64,000 nucleotides of DNA from Rhizobium giardinii bv. giardinii H152 (GTDB lineage Bacteria; Pseudomonadota; Alphaproteobacteria; Rhizobiales; Rhizobiaceae). A model generated the notes under the pieces. The model was given only the letters and a program-made list of their open reading frames with translations, had not been told where the DNA came from and made no database searches. The translations under genes were made by a program, and so were the position numbers. The stretch lies in the NCBI RefSeq assembly GCF_000379605.1, contig NZ_KB902680.1, positions 62,186 to 126,185 on the forward strand, given 5' to 3'. Below, piece by piece: positions 21,822-30,256 of this stretch (positions are counted from its first letter, which is position 1; every line of letters starts with the position of its first letter).

Positions 21822-23477
21822 ATGACTTACGACTACATCATCACCGGAGGCGGTCCGGCGGGTTGCGTGCTTGCCAACCGGCTGACGGAGGATGCCGACG
21901 TCAAGGTGCTCCTGCTCGAGGCGGGCGGCAGCGACTGGAACCCGCTGTTTCATATGCCGGCCGGTTTCGCCAAGATGACCAAGGGCGTGGCAAGCTGGGG
22001 CTGGGAAACCGTGCCGCAGAAGCACATGAAGGGGCGGGTGCTGCGCTATACGCAGGCAAAGGTGATCGGCGGCGGCTCATCGATCAATGCGCAGCTTTAT
22101 ACGCGCGGCAATGCGGTCGATTATGATCTGTGGGCGAGCGAGGACGGCTGCGCGGGTTGGGATTACCGCAGCGTCCTGCCCTATTTCAAGCGGGCGGAGG
22201 ACAACCAGCGTTTCGCCGACGACTATCATTCCTATGGCGGGCCGCTCGGTGTTTCCATGCCTGTTTCCGGCCTGCCGATCTGCGATGCCTATATCCGTGC
22301 CGGCCAGGAGCTCGGCATTCCCTACAATCATGATTTCAATGGCAGGCAACAGGCCGGCGTCGGTTTCTACCAGCTCACCCAGCGCAATCGCCGCCGCTCC
22401 TCCGCCTCGCTCGCCTATCTCTCGCCGATCAGGAACCGCAAGAACCTGACGGTCAGGCTCGGCGCGCGGGTGAGCCGGATCGTGCTCGAAGGCAAACGCG
22501 CCGTCGGCGTCGAGATCGCCACGTCGCGCGGCGCCGAGATCCTCCGCGCCGGGCGCGAGGTTCTGATCACGTCCGGCGCGATCGGTTCGCCGAAGCTCCT
22601 GCAACAGTCCGGCATCGGGCCTGCCGATCATCTGCGCTCGGTCGGTATAGAGGTGAAACACGATCTGCCGGGGGTCGGCTCCAACCTGCAGGATCATCTC
22701 GATCTCTTCGTCATTTCCGAATGCACCGGCGATCACACCTATGACGGCGTCGCCAAACTGCACCGCACGCTCTGGGCGGGGGTGCAATATGTGCTGTTCC
22801 GCTCCGGCCCGGTGGCCTCCTCGCTCTTCGAGACCGGCGGCTTCTGGTATGCCGATCCGAATGCCCGCTCGCCCGATATCCAATTCCACCTCGGTCTCGG
22901 TTCCGGCATCGAGGCGGGCGTCGAGAAGCTGAAGAATGCCGGCGTCACGCTGAACTCCGCCTATCTGCATCCGCGTTCGCGCGGCACCGTGCGGCTATCC
23001 TCTTCCGACCCGGCGGCCGCTCCGTTGATCGATCCGAACTATTGGGAAGATCCGCATGACCGGAAGATGTCGATCGAGGGATTGAAGATCGCGCGCGAAA
23101 TCCTCCAGCAGGCGGCTCTGAAGCCGTTCGTCATGGCCGAGCGTTTGCCGGGACCCAAGGTCATGACGGACGAGGAATTGTTCGACTATGGCTGCGCCAA
23201 CGCCAAGACCGATCATCATCCGGTCGGCACCTGCAAGATGGGCACCGGTGCGGACGCCGTCGTCGATCTGGAGCTGAAAGTCCATGGCCTTGAAGGCTTG
23301 CGTGTCTGCGACAGTTCCGTCATGCCGCGCGTGCCCTCCTGCAATACCAACGGCCCGACGATCATGATGGGCGAAAAGGGATCCGACATCATCCGCAACC
23401 GGCAGCCGCTGCCGGCGGCGATTTTCAGCCACGAACGCAACGACCTCAGACCGCGGGCACGCGCCGAGATCCGATAG
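21822..23477 (+). CDS. GMC family oxidoreductase (choline/alcohol dehydrogenase-like)
   Basis: This 551-aa GMC flavoprotein differs from the first one. It has the FAD motif TGGGPAGCVLANRL, the GMC signature around KVIGGGSSINAQLYTRG (about 77-93), the second signature GAIGSPKLLQQSGIGP, and a C-terminal DHHPVGTCKMG with catalytic histidine followed by CNTNGPTIMMGEKGSDII. It resembles BetA-like choline or alcohol dehydrogenases. Choline itself is doubtful, because no betaine aldehyde dehydrogenase is adjacent. The ATG at 21822 is preferred over GTG 21801. It is followed 8 bp later by the Dabb gene. Confidence 0.88.
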   Translation: MTYDYIITGGGPAGCVLANRLTEDADVKVLLLEAGGSDWNPLFHMPAGFAKMTKGVASWGWETVPQKHMKGRVLRYTQAKVIGGGSSINAQLYTRGNAVDYDLWASEDGCAGWDYRSVLPYFKRAEDNQRFADDYHSYGGPLGVSMPVSGLPICDAYIRAGQELGIPYNHDFNGRQQAGVGFYQLTQRNRRRSSASLAYLSPIRNRKNLTVRLGARVSRIVLEGKRAVGVEIATSRGAEILRAGREVLITSGAIGSPKLLQQSGIGPADHLRSVGIEVKHDLPGVGSNLQDHLDLFVISECTGDHTYDGVAKLHRTLWAGVQYVLFRSGPVASSLFETGGFWYADPNARSPDIQFHLGLGSGIEAGVEKLKNAGVTLNSAYLHPRSRGTVRLSSSDPAAAPLIDPNYWEDPHDRKMSIEGLKIAREILQQAALKPFVMAERLPGPKVMTDEELFDYGCANAKTDHHPVGTCKMGTGADAVVDLELKVHGLEGLRVCDSSVMPRVPSCNTNGPTIMMGEKGSDIIRNRQPLPAAIFSHERNDLRPRARAEIR

Positions 23478-23485
23478 GAGCTACC

Positions 23486-23800
23486 ATGATCCGCCATTGC
23501 GTCTTCCTCCGCTTCAAGACGAGCGTACCGGATGCCGAGAGGGCATCGATTCTCGCCGACATAGCGGCGTTGAAGCCGCTTGTTCCTGGATATCTCACCA
23601 TCGACATCGGCCCCAATGTCAGCCCCGAGGGCCTTGGAAAGGGCTACAATGGCGGCTTCATCATCGATTTCGCCGATGCAGCTGCGCGCGACACCTATCT
23701 TTCCCATCCCGAGCATGAGAAGGCGGGAGGCCGCATCATTGCTGCGACGGAAGGCGGCGTTGATGGCGTTTTCGTCTACGACTTCGAAATCGCGAGATGA
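23486..23800 (+). CDS. Dabb (stress-responsive alpha/beta barrel) domain protein
   Basis: This 104-aa protein starts MIRHCVFLRFK and ends FVYDFEI, matching the Dabb ferredoxin-like dimeric barrel. The ribosome-binding site TAGGAGC stands just before the ATG. The family includes small enzymes and stress proteins without a common reaction. Its position between an oxidoreductase and a glycerate kinase suggests an accessory or small catalytic role in the same pathway. Confidence 0.8.
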   Translation: MIRHCVFLRFKTSVPDAERASILADIAALKPLVPGYLTIDIGPNVSPEGLGKGYNGGFIIDFADAAARDTYLSHPEHEKAGGRIIAATEGGVDGVFVYDFEIAR

Positions 23801-23806
23801 TCCTGA

Positions 23807-25075
23807 ATGATGCTAGAACCGCGTCCCTTGCTGGCCAGCCTGTTCGAGGCCGCCGTCGAAGCTGCCGATCCGCTTGCGGCCATTCGTGCCCATTTGCCTG
23901 CGCGGCCCAGAGGCCGAACCATCGTCGTCGGCGCCGGCAAGGCGGCAAGCCAGATGGCGGCGGCGTTTGAACGCCTGTGGGATGGCCCGCTCGAGGGTGC
24001 TGTTGTCGCCCGGCACGGGCCGATCGCTGCCTGCGAGCGTATCCGCATCCTGCAATCGGCGCATCCGGTACCGGACGAGGCCGGCCTTGCCGGCTCGGCC
24101 GAATTGCTGCGGCTGGTGCAGGGGCTGACGCCGGATGACCTCGTCGTGGCGCTGATTTCCGGCGGCGGCTCGTCGTTGCTGCCGGCGCCGCCCGCCGGCT
24201 TGTCGCTTCAGGACGAGATTGCCGTCAACCGCGCTCTCCTCGCTTCCGGCGCTCCGATTTCGGCGATGAACGTCGTGCGCAAGCATGTCTCGCGCATCAA
24301 GGGCGGTCGTCTGGCCTTTGCGGCGGCACCCGCCAAGGTCGTCAGCCTGATCGTCTCCGACGTGCCCGGCGACAATCCGGCCTTTGTCGCATCCGGCCCG
24401 ACCATCCCGGATCTGTCGACACCGGCGGATGCTCTTGCCATCGTCGAGCGCTACCGGATGGAATTGCCCGAGGCGGTGATGCGGCACCTGAACTCATCCG
24501 AAGCCGCAGCGCCTCGGCCGGACCACGCGGCCTTTGCCGGTCACGAGCGTCATATCATCGCTTCGGCCAGCGTTTCGCTGGAAGCGGCTGCTGCCAAGGC
24601 CCGGCAGCAGGGCATCGAGGCGGTGATCCTTTCCGACGCGATCGAGGGAGAGGCCGCCGATATCGGCCGCATGCATGCCGCGATCGCGTGCGAAACGGCG
24701 TTGCGCAACCGGCCGTTCCAAAAACCTGTCGCCATCCTGTCCGGCGGCGAAACGACGGTGACCATTTCCGGCAACACCTATGGCAAGGGCGGGCGCAACA
24801 GCGAGTTCCTGTTGTCCTTCGCGCTCGATATCGAGGGCGTTGAAGGCATCCATGCCCTGGCGGCCGATACCGACGGCATCGATGGCTCGGAGGACAATGC
24901 AGGGGCTTTCGCCGATGCGGGGACGGTGACGCGTGTGCGTGCGGCCGGTGGCGATCCGCGCCACTATCTTGCCCGGCACGATGCCTGGAGCGCCTTTCAT
25001 GCGAGCGGCGACCTGTTCATTCCCGGTCCGACAGGAACGAACGTCAACGACTTTCGGGCGATGCTGATCGTTTGA
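23807..25075 (+). CDS. Glycerate kinase (DUF4147/MOFRL family)
   Basis: The 422-aa protein contains the glycerate-kinase-type segments VVGAGKAASQMA (about 41-52), ISGGGSSLLPAP (about 117-128), a central VSDVPGDNP and the C-terminal MOFRL motif GKGGRNSEFLLSFAL with AADTDGIDGSEDNAGA. Members phosphorylate D-glycerate, usually to 2-phosphoglycerate; older annotations call them hydroxypyruvate reductases (TtuD). It closes the sugar ABC/GMC operon and would channel a C3 product of the pathway into lower glycolysis. Confidence 0.9.
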   Translation: MMLEPRPLLASLFEAAVEAADPLAAIRAHLPARPRGRTIVVGAGKAASQMAAAFERLWDGPLEGAVVARHGPIAACERIRILQSAHPVPDEAGLAGSAELLRLVQGLTPDDLVVALISGGGSSLLPAPPAGLSLQDEIAVNRALLASGAPISAMNVVRKHVSRIKGGRLAFAAAPAKVVSLIVSDVPGDNPAFVASGPTIPDLSTPADALAIVERYRMELPEAVMRHLNSSEAAAPRPDHAAFAGHERHIIASASVSLEAAAAKARQQGIEAVILSDAIEGEAADIGRMHAAIACETALRNRPFQKPVAILSGGETTVTISGNTYGKGGRNSEFLLSFALDIEGVEGIHALAADTDGIDGSEDNAGAFADAGTVTRVRAAGGDPRHYLARHDAWSAFHASGDLFIPGPTGTNVNDFRAMLIV

Positions 25076-25475
25076 ATCTGCTTATAAATCAGAAGTTTAA
25101 TGTTGGATGTCGCGATTAAGCCGCGCACGCCTTCGGGCATCCCCTGCGAACCTTTTCGCTTGCACATCAATACCCGGCATCCATCGGTAGGTTGTCAGCG
25201 TTTGGCGATCGGCTTAGTATTTGCGGTAAATGTCTGCCTCGCGGCGACGCCCGAACGGCGCCCGGTTCCGATTATCGAGGGCCCCGGGCAGTGGCGGTAG
25301 GCACCTTATTCTCAAGGCTCGATCCTCCAAGACGCCGGGACGAGCGATAAAGACATGCGTCAGATGTGCGATTTGCGTTCTGTAGCGTAAGCTCTCTTGG
25401 GTTCTCATTTTCCAGACCTGAAGCCGGAAGAATGACGCGGGAAATCCGTTCCCGCTCGGTGGTGGGAGGTAGCGT
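25076..25475. other. 400-bp non-coding gap
   Basis: No convincing gene, terminator or conserved motif was found. A 66-codon open frame at 25100-25300 lacks a good ribosome-binding site and a recognisable protein. The 3' end holds GGTGGGAGGTAGC just before the transglutaminase-like gene, its probable ribosome-binding site. Confidence 0.6.
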
Positions 25476-26393
25476 ATGTTCATACGGTTCGGATACGAGA
25501 TCGGTATCAGCTGCGACCAGCCGACGCCGATGATGACCTATCTTTCCGTCGATCGGGCCAGGCGGTCCGACATCATCAGCGAGCGGGGACCGGTTAGCGA
25601 TCCAGCCGTGAAAATCGGCGAGGTCATCGATCCGCATGGTAATGTCTGCATGCGCATGGTGGCGCCGGCAGGCGGGCTGCATTTGAGCTACGACGCCGTC
25701 GTAAGGGATAGCGGCCGGCCTGATCGCGTCAATCTCGACGCGAAGGCTGTACCGGTCGAGAGACTGCCTTCCGCCTGCCTGCCCTATCTTTCTGCCAGCC
25801 GCTATTGCGAAACCGACCGCTTTGGCCCGCTTGCCTGGCGCCTGTTCGGAGATATCGAACCGGGTTGGCAACGTGTGAAGGCGATCTGCGACTATGTGCA
25901 TGACCGACTGATCTTCAGCTACGGATATGCACCAGCCTTGCGGACGGCGATGGAGGCGCATGAGGAGCGGGCAGGAGTCTGCCGGGATTACGCCCATCTC
26001 GCCGTCACCCTCTGCCGCTGCATGAACATGCCCGCCCGCTACGTCAACGGCTATATGGGTGATATTGGTGTCGCCGGTGATCCCGCGCCGATGGATTTCA
26101 ATGCCTGGTTCGAAGTCTATCTTCAGGACCGATGGTACACGTTCGATGCCCGCCACAATATTCCGCGTATTGGCCGCATTGCCGTTGCACGCGGCCGTGA
26201 CGCCGCCGACATTCCGCTGATCCAGACCTTCGGCAAGCATGAGCTGACGACCTTCAAGGTATGGACCTACATGGAAGAGACCGGTGCGATGACGAAGCCG
26301 CACAGCCAACCGGATGTTTCGTTGCTCAGTCCCTGGTTCAGCGAGCAATGGTCCCGGCACGTAAGAGAAAGAGAACACGGCCGGGAACATTAG
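25476..26393 (+). CDS. Transglutaminase-like (papain-fold) protein, His-to-Asn in the triad
   Basis: This 305-aa protein has the bacterial transglutaminase N-terminal beta region (about 1-100) and a transglutaminase core. The catalytic cysteine is C169 in AGVCRDYAHLAV and the acidic residue is D224 in WYTFDARHN. The position normally read as HAWFEVYL is NAWFEVYL here, so N209 replaces the usual histidine. H227 nearby might substitute, or the protein may be catalytically altered. Related rhizobial proteins may share the change (memory, not checked). No signal peptide is seen, and no neighbouring partner clarifies its role. Confidence 0.85.
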   Translation: MFIRFGYEIGISCDQPTPMMTYLSVDRARRSDIISERGPVSDPAVKIGEVIDPHGNVCMRMVAPAGGLHLSYDAVVRDSGRPDRVNLDAKAVPVERLPSACLPYLSASRYCETDRFGPLAWRLFGDIEPGWQRVKAICDYVHDRLIFSYGYAPALRTAMEAHEERAGVCRDYAHLAVTLCRCMNMPARYVNGYMGDIGVAGDPAPMDFNAWFEVYLQDRWYTFDARHNIPRIGRIAVARGRDAADIPLIQTFGKHELTTFKVWTYMEETGAMTKPHSQPDVSLLSPWFSEQWSRHVREREHGREH

Positions 26394-26563
26394 GGCGCCT
26401 GCCGCGTTTCTTCCTTTGGCCGATCGCGCCCGAGGACGGTTTTTCCTCCCGAGTGGAAAAACAAAGAAAATAATATCTATAAACTCAATGGAAAATATCG
26501 GAGAAAACCGGGGCGACGATACGGCCGGCAGAATATCTGCAACAACGCGAAGTGGAGGACAGG

Positions 26564-26713
26564 ATGCAAGGTTCGAAACCGGTGATTCAGAATCGCTCAA
26601 CCGCCTTTGGCGCGCATACCGGACCTCAGTTTTCCTGGAACATGGCAGCGCAGGCGGTCGCACTGGCTGCAGCGTTCCTTTTTGTTTGCGCGCTCGTCTT
26701 CGGGGCGATCTGA
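26564..26713 (+). CDS. Small (49-aa) single-helix membrane protein
   Basis: A 49-codon open frame starts at ATG 26564 with GGAGG five bases upstream. The first 26 residues (MQGSKPVIQNRSTAFGAHTG onward) are polar; residues 27-49 are a hydrophobic alanine/valine/phenylalanine helix ending the protein. A strong Rho-independent terminator begins 30 bp after the stop, so this appears to be a monocistronic small gene. I do not recognise a family. The alternative is a small RNA ending at the same terminator with a chance frame. Confidence 0.65.
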   Translation: MQGSKPVIQNRSTAFGAHTGPQFSWNMAAQAVALAAAFLFVCALVFGAI

Positions 26714-26743
26714 GCCTTTTCGAAACGGCGAGTTTCAAGATTG

Positions 26744-26787
26744 CGAGGCCTCTGAATCGATACTGATTCAGAGGCCTCGTTTGTTTT
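26744..26787 (+). terminator. Rho-independent terminator
   Basis: A perfect 15-bp inverted repeat (CGAGGCCTCTGAATC and its complement) with a 6-base loop is followed directly by TTTGTTTT. It is placed to end the transcript of the 49-aa gene. Confidence 0.92.
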
Positions 26788-27001
26788 GGTCGCTCGCCTC
26801 CGTCGCGGTGCAGTCAGTAGCGCCCTCCGTTCGCACCGTGTCCGCAGTATCGCTGCCATCTGAGGCCGGGCGACATCCGGGAGTTTGCGATCGTGGCGCA
26901 TGGGCCGTAACCGGCAGCGGTGGCTGAGGTCAGATCGTCCCACTTGCCGTCAATCCTGCCGATGTCGTAGCCTTGCCAGCGTGACACGGCAGGAGATGGG
27001 T

Positions 27002-27736
27002 ATGGAACGCCTCGGTCCCGACAAATGGTATGCCGTCAAACGTCTCGATGACGGCGTAACCGCAATCTCCGAGCCCTTCATCCAGGAATTCTACCGCTGC
27101 AATATCTGGCATGTGCGCGGCCGCGATCGCGACATGCTGGTCGATAGCGGCATGGGCGTGGTTTCCCTGCGTCAGTGGGTGCCGCTGGTGACCGAACGTG
27201 ATCTCGTCGCCGTCGCCAGCCACACGCATTTCGACCATATCGGCTGCCATCACGAATTCGAATGCCGCGCGGTGCATGCCGCCGAGGCCGATCTGCTCGC
27301 CAGCCCGACCCGGGCAAACACCCTTGCCGACCTCTACGTGACAGACGAGATTTTTCACGCCCTGCCGCCGGAACCCTATTGTTCGAGATGTTACGCCGTA
27401 AAAAAGGCGCCAGCGACGCGCATTCTCGACGACGGTGATGTCATCGATCTGGGCGACCGGGTCTTCGAGGTCATTCATACGCCCGGCCATTCCCCGGGTG
27501 GCATTGCGCTCTATGAGAAGGCTACCGAAATTCTGTTCTCCGGCGACATCCTCTACGATGGCCCGCTGGTCGAGGACATCTATCACTCAAATGCCGCTGA
27601 CTATCTCACATCCATGGAGCGGCTGTTGAAAATCCCCGTGCGCATCGTACATGGCGGACATTTTCCAAGCTTTTGCGGCGCACGTTACCGCCAATTGATC
27701 ACCGATTGGCTGCAGGAAAAACAGAAAACGATCTGA
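27002..27736 (+). CDS. Metallo-beta-lactamase-fold hydrolase
   Basis: This 244-aa protein has the MBL metal motif SHTHFDHIG (about residues 74-82), then HTPGHSPGG and FSGDILYDGP further on, giving the ligands for a binuclear zinc or iron site. The C-terminal histidine lies in IVHGGHFPSF. The substrate is unknown; glyoxalase II-like thioesters or lactones are common in this family. The start at ATG 27002 has AGGAG at the right distance; ATG 26996 is an alternative. The aldehyde dehydrogenase follows after 16 bp, so the two are probably cotranscribed. Confidence 0.88.
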   Translation: MERLGPDKWYAVKRLDDGVTAISEPFIQEFYRCNIWHVRGRDRDMLVDSGMGVVSLRQWVPLVTERDLVAVASHTHFDHIGCHHEFECRAVHAAEADLLASPTRANTLADLYVTDEIFHALPPEPYCSRCYAVKKAPATRILDDGDVIDLGDRVFEVIHTPGHSPGGIALYEKATEILFSGDILYDGPLVEDIYHSNAADYLTSMERLLKIPVRIVHGGHFPSFCGARYRQLITDWLQEKQKTI

Positions 27737-27752
27737 CGGGAGGGAGCGACTC

Positions 27753-29186
27753 ATGCTCGACAAACGCAAGTTCTACATCAACGGCGAATGGGTAGACCCG
27801 ATCACGCCGAATGATCTCGAGGTGCTCAATCCGGCAACGGAAAAGCCGGTCGCCGTGATCTCGATGGGCACGGCGGCCGATATCGACCGCGCGGTTGCGG
27901 CCGCCAGGAAGGCCTTCGTCAGCTATAGCCGCACCAGCGTCGAGCAACGACTGGCGCTTCTGGAAAAGCTGCTTTCGATATACAAGCGCCGCTACGACGA
28001 AATGGCGCAGACCATCACCATGGAACTGGGTGCTCCGGCGACGATGAGCCGCGAGCAGCAGGCCGATGTCGGCATCGGTCATCTTCAGGGCTTCATCGAT
28101 GCCTTGAAGCGCCTGCATGTGCGCAAGGTGCTGGCGAACGGCGATGTGTTGCTGCGCGAGCCGATCGGTGTCTGCGGCCTGATCACGCCGTGGAACTGGC
28201 CGATCAACCAGATCGCGCTGAAGGTCGTTCCGGCACTGGCGACGGGCTCGACCTGCGTCCTGAAACCGAGTGAATTCACGCCGCTGAATGCGCTCCTTTA
28301 CGCTGAAATGGTGCACGAGGCCGGCTTCCCGGCCGGTACGTTCAACCTCGTCAACGGCGATGGGCCGAATGTGGGCGCGGCCCTTTCCCGGCACAAGGAC
28401 GTCGACATGATGTCGTTCACCGGCTCGACCCGCGCCGGCATCGCCGTCAGCAAGGATGCGGCCGATACCGTCAAGCGCGTCACGCTGGAGCTCGGCGGCA
28501 AGTCGCCGAACATCGTCTTCGAAGATGCCGACCTGGAAGAACGCGTTACTGCCAGCGTGCTGGAATGCTTCAACAATTCCGGCCAGTCCTGCGACGCGCC
28601 GACGCGGCTTCTGGCGCAGAAATCCGTCTACGACAAGGTCGTCGAGATCGCCACGCGGGTCGGCAAGCAAGTCAAGGTCGGCAATCCGACCGAAGAGGGC
28701 AGCCATATCGGCCCATTGGTCAGCGATATCCAGTTCAGCCGGGTACAGGCGTTGATCGAGGCGGGAATTACCGAAGGCGCCCGGCTTCTGGTCGGCGGCG
28801 CCGGCAAGCCGCAGGGTTTCAAGCAAGGCTATTTCGTCAAGCCGACGATCTTTGCCGACGTCAACAACAGGATGCGGATCGCCCGCGAAGAAGTGTTCGG
28901 CCCGGTGCTTGCCATCATGCCGTTCGAAACTGAAGAAGAGGCGATCGAGATCGCCAACGATACCAGTTACGGTCTCGCCGCCTATGTCCAGACCGGCGAT
29001 CCCAAACGTGCCGAACGCGTTGCCGCGCGGCTTCGCGCCGGCATGGTCCACATCAACGGCGGCCCGCATCGCTACGGAAGTCCCTTCGGCGGCTACAAGC
29101 AGTCGGGCAACGGCCGCGAAGGCGGTATGTTCGGCCTTGAGGATTTCCTCGAGGTGAAGACGGTGCACCGGCCGGATGCGGGGTGA
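27753..29186 (+). CDS. Aldehyde dehydrogenase family protein
   Basis: This 477-aa ALDH has FTGSTRAGI (cofactor loop), LELGGKSPNIVF with the general-base glutamate, and catalytic cysteine near residue 280 in NNSGQSCDAPTRLL. GGREGGMFGLEDFLEVKT-type sequence closes the protein. A GGGAGGGAG ribosome-binding site precedes the ATG. It resembles broad-specificity NAD-dependent ALDHs of Rhizobiaceae, and together with the MBL hydrolase might detoxify an aldehyde or thioester. The substrate is not inferable. Confidence 0.9.
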   Translation: MLDKRKFYINGEWVDPITPNDLEVLNPATEKPVAVISMGTAADIDRAVAAARKAFVSYSRTSVEQRLALLEKLLSIYKRRYDEMAQTITMELGAPATMSREQQADVGIGHLQGFIDALKRLHVRKVLANGDVLLREPIGVCGLITPWNWPINQIALKVVPALATGSTCVLKPSEFTPLNALLYAEMVHEAGFPAGTFNLVNGDGPNVGAALSRHKDVDMMSFTGSTRAGIAVSKDAADTVKRVTLELGGKSPNIVFEDADLEERVTASVLECFNNSGQSCDAPTRLLAQKSVYDKVVEIATRVGKQVKVGNPTEEGSHIGPLVSDIQFSRVQALIEAGITEGARLLVGGAGKPQGFKQGYFVKPTIFADVNNRMRIAREEVFGPVLAIMPFETEEEAIEIANDTSYGLAAYVQTGDPKRAERVAARLRAGMVHINGGPHRYGSPFGGYKQSGNGREGGMFGLEDFLEVKTVHRPDAG

Positions 29187-29356
29187 GGCCCGTGTGTTGA
29201 AACATATGCCTCGCGGCCTTGCGGCTGCGGGGCTCGCTTCACCAATTCTCATGCTTCCATAAGGAGAAGTCGTTGTTTCCGGCGGCGGGTTTCTGCTAGC
29301 TCCGATGCGTTATCGCGTGGCGGCGCCGTGCCGCGCAGATTCTGTGGACAGCTCTC

Positions 29357-30256
29357 GTGTCAGACACTGCCCTTGGTTCTTCCGCGTCTGCGTCCGCAAG
29401 CCGCCTTGCCCTGGTTGCACTGCTGGTTGGTGGTGTGGCGATCAGCGGGTCGCCGATCTTCGTGCGGCTGTCGGAAGTCGGCCCCATGGCGACGGCGTTC
29501 TGGCGGGTGGCGCTGGCGCTGTTGCCGCTTCTGATCTGGGCCAAGGCGACGGAAAAGACGGTTTCGGATTCCCGGCCGGCCGGGTTGGCCGATTACGGCC
29601 TGCTCGTCCTGCCGGGCGTCTTCCTTGCGGCCGATCTCGCCGCCTGGCACCTGTCCCTGCATATGACCTCGGTCGCCAATGCGACGCTGCTTGCCAATAT
29701 GGCGCCGATCTTCGTGACGCTCGGCTCGTGGGTGCTGTTTCGCGCCCGTGTCAGCGGCGTGTTCCTCGCCGGCCTGGCGACGACGCTGGCCGGCGTCGTG
29801 GTGCTCAAAGGCGGGCCTGCGGCACTCGGCGATGGTCATCTGGCCGGTGACGCGGCGGCAGTCGTCGCTGCCGTCTTCTATGCAGGCTACATCCTCTCGA
29901 TCGGCCGCCTGCGCAGCCGCTTTTCCACCAGCCGGATCATGATCTGGAGCACCGCTTCGGCAGCGGTGTGCCTGTTGCCGTTGGCACTCCTCCTCGAAGA
30001 CAGCTTCATCCCCATGGCGCTGTTCGGCTGGGCCATTCTGATCGGCCTTGCGCTTATCAGCCACGCCGGCGGGCAGGCGCTGATCATCTATGCGCTCGCC
30101 TTCCTGGCGCCGGCCTTTTCGTCGCTGACGCTGTTGCTGCAGCCCGTCGTGGCGGCAGTCCTCGCCTGGGTTCTGCTCAGCGAGCCCATTGGCCTGATGC
30201 AGGCGGTCGGCGGCACCGTCGTGCTTGCCGGCATCATGGTTGCCCGCCGGGGCTGA
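29357..30256 (+). CDS. EamA/DMT family transporter
   Basis: This 299-aa protein is composed almost entirely of hydrophobic helices, about ten, in two EamA repeats. The first repeat contains GVAISGSPIFVRLSEVGPMATAFWR and the second ends in LSEPIGLMQAVGGTVVLAGIMVAR. DMT proteins of this type export amino acids or other metabolites across the inner membrane. The start is GTG 29357 with no clear ribosome-binding site, so it is less certain. It is convergent with the aminotransferase, their stops abutting at 30256/30257. Confidence 0.87.
   Translation: MSDTALGSSASASASRLALVALLVGGVAISGSPIFVRLSEVGPMATAFWRVALALLPLLIWAKATEKTVSDSRPAGLADYGLLVLPGVFLAADLAAWHLSLHMTSVANATLLANMAPIFVTLGSWVLFRARVSGVFLAGLATTLAGVVVLKGGPAALGDGHLAGDAAAVVAAVFYAGYILSIGRLRSRFSTSRIMIWSTASAAVCLLPLALLLEDSFIPMALFGWAILIGLALISHAGGQALIIYALAFLAPAFSSLTLLLQPVVAAVLAWVLLSEPIGLMQAVGGTVVLAGIMVARRG

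Noticed and set aside
25100-25300. 66-codon plus-strand frame in the 400-bp gap
   Set aside because: No convincing ribosome-binding site and no recognisable protein features.
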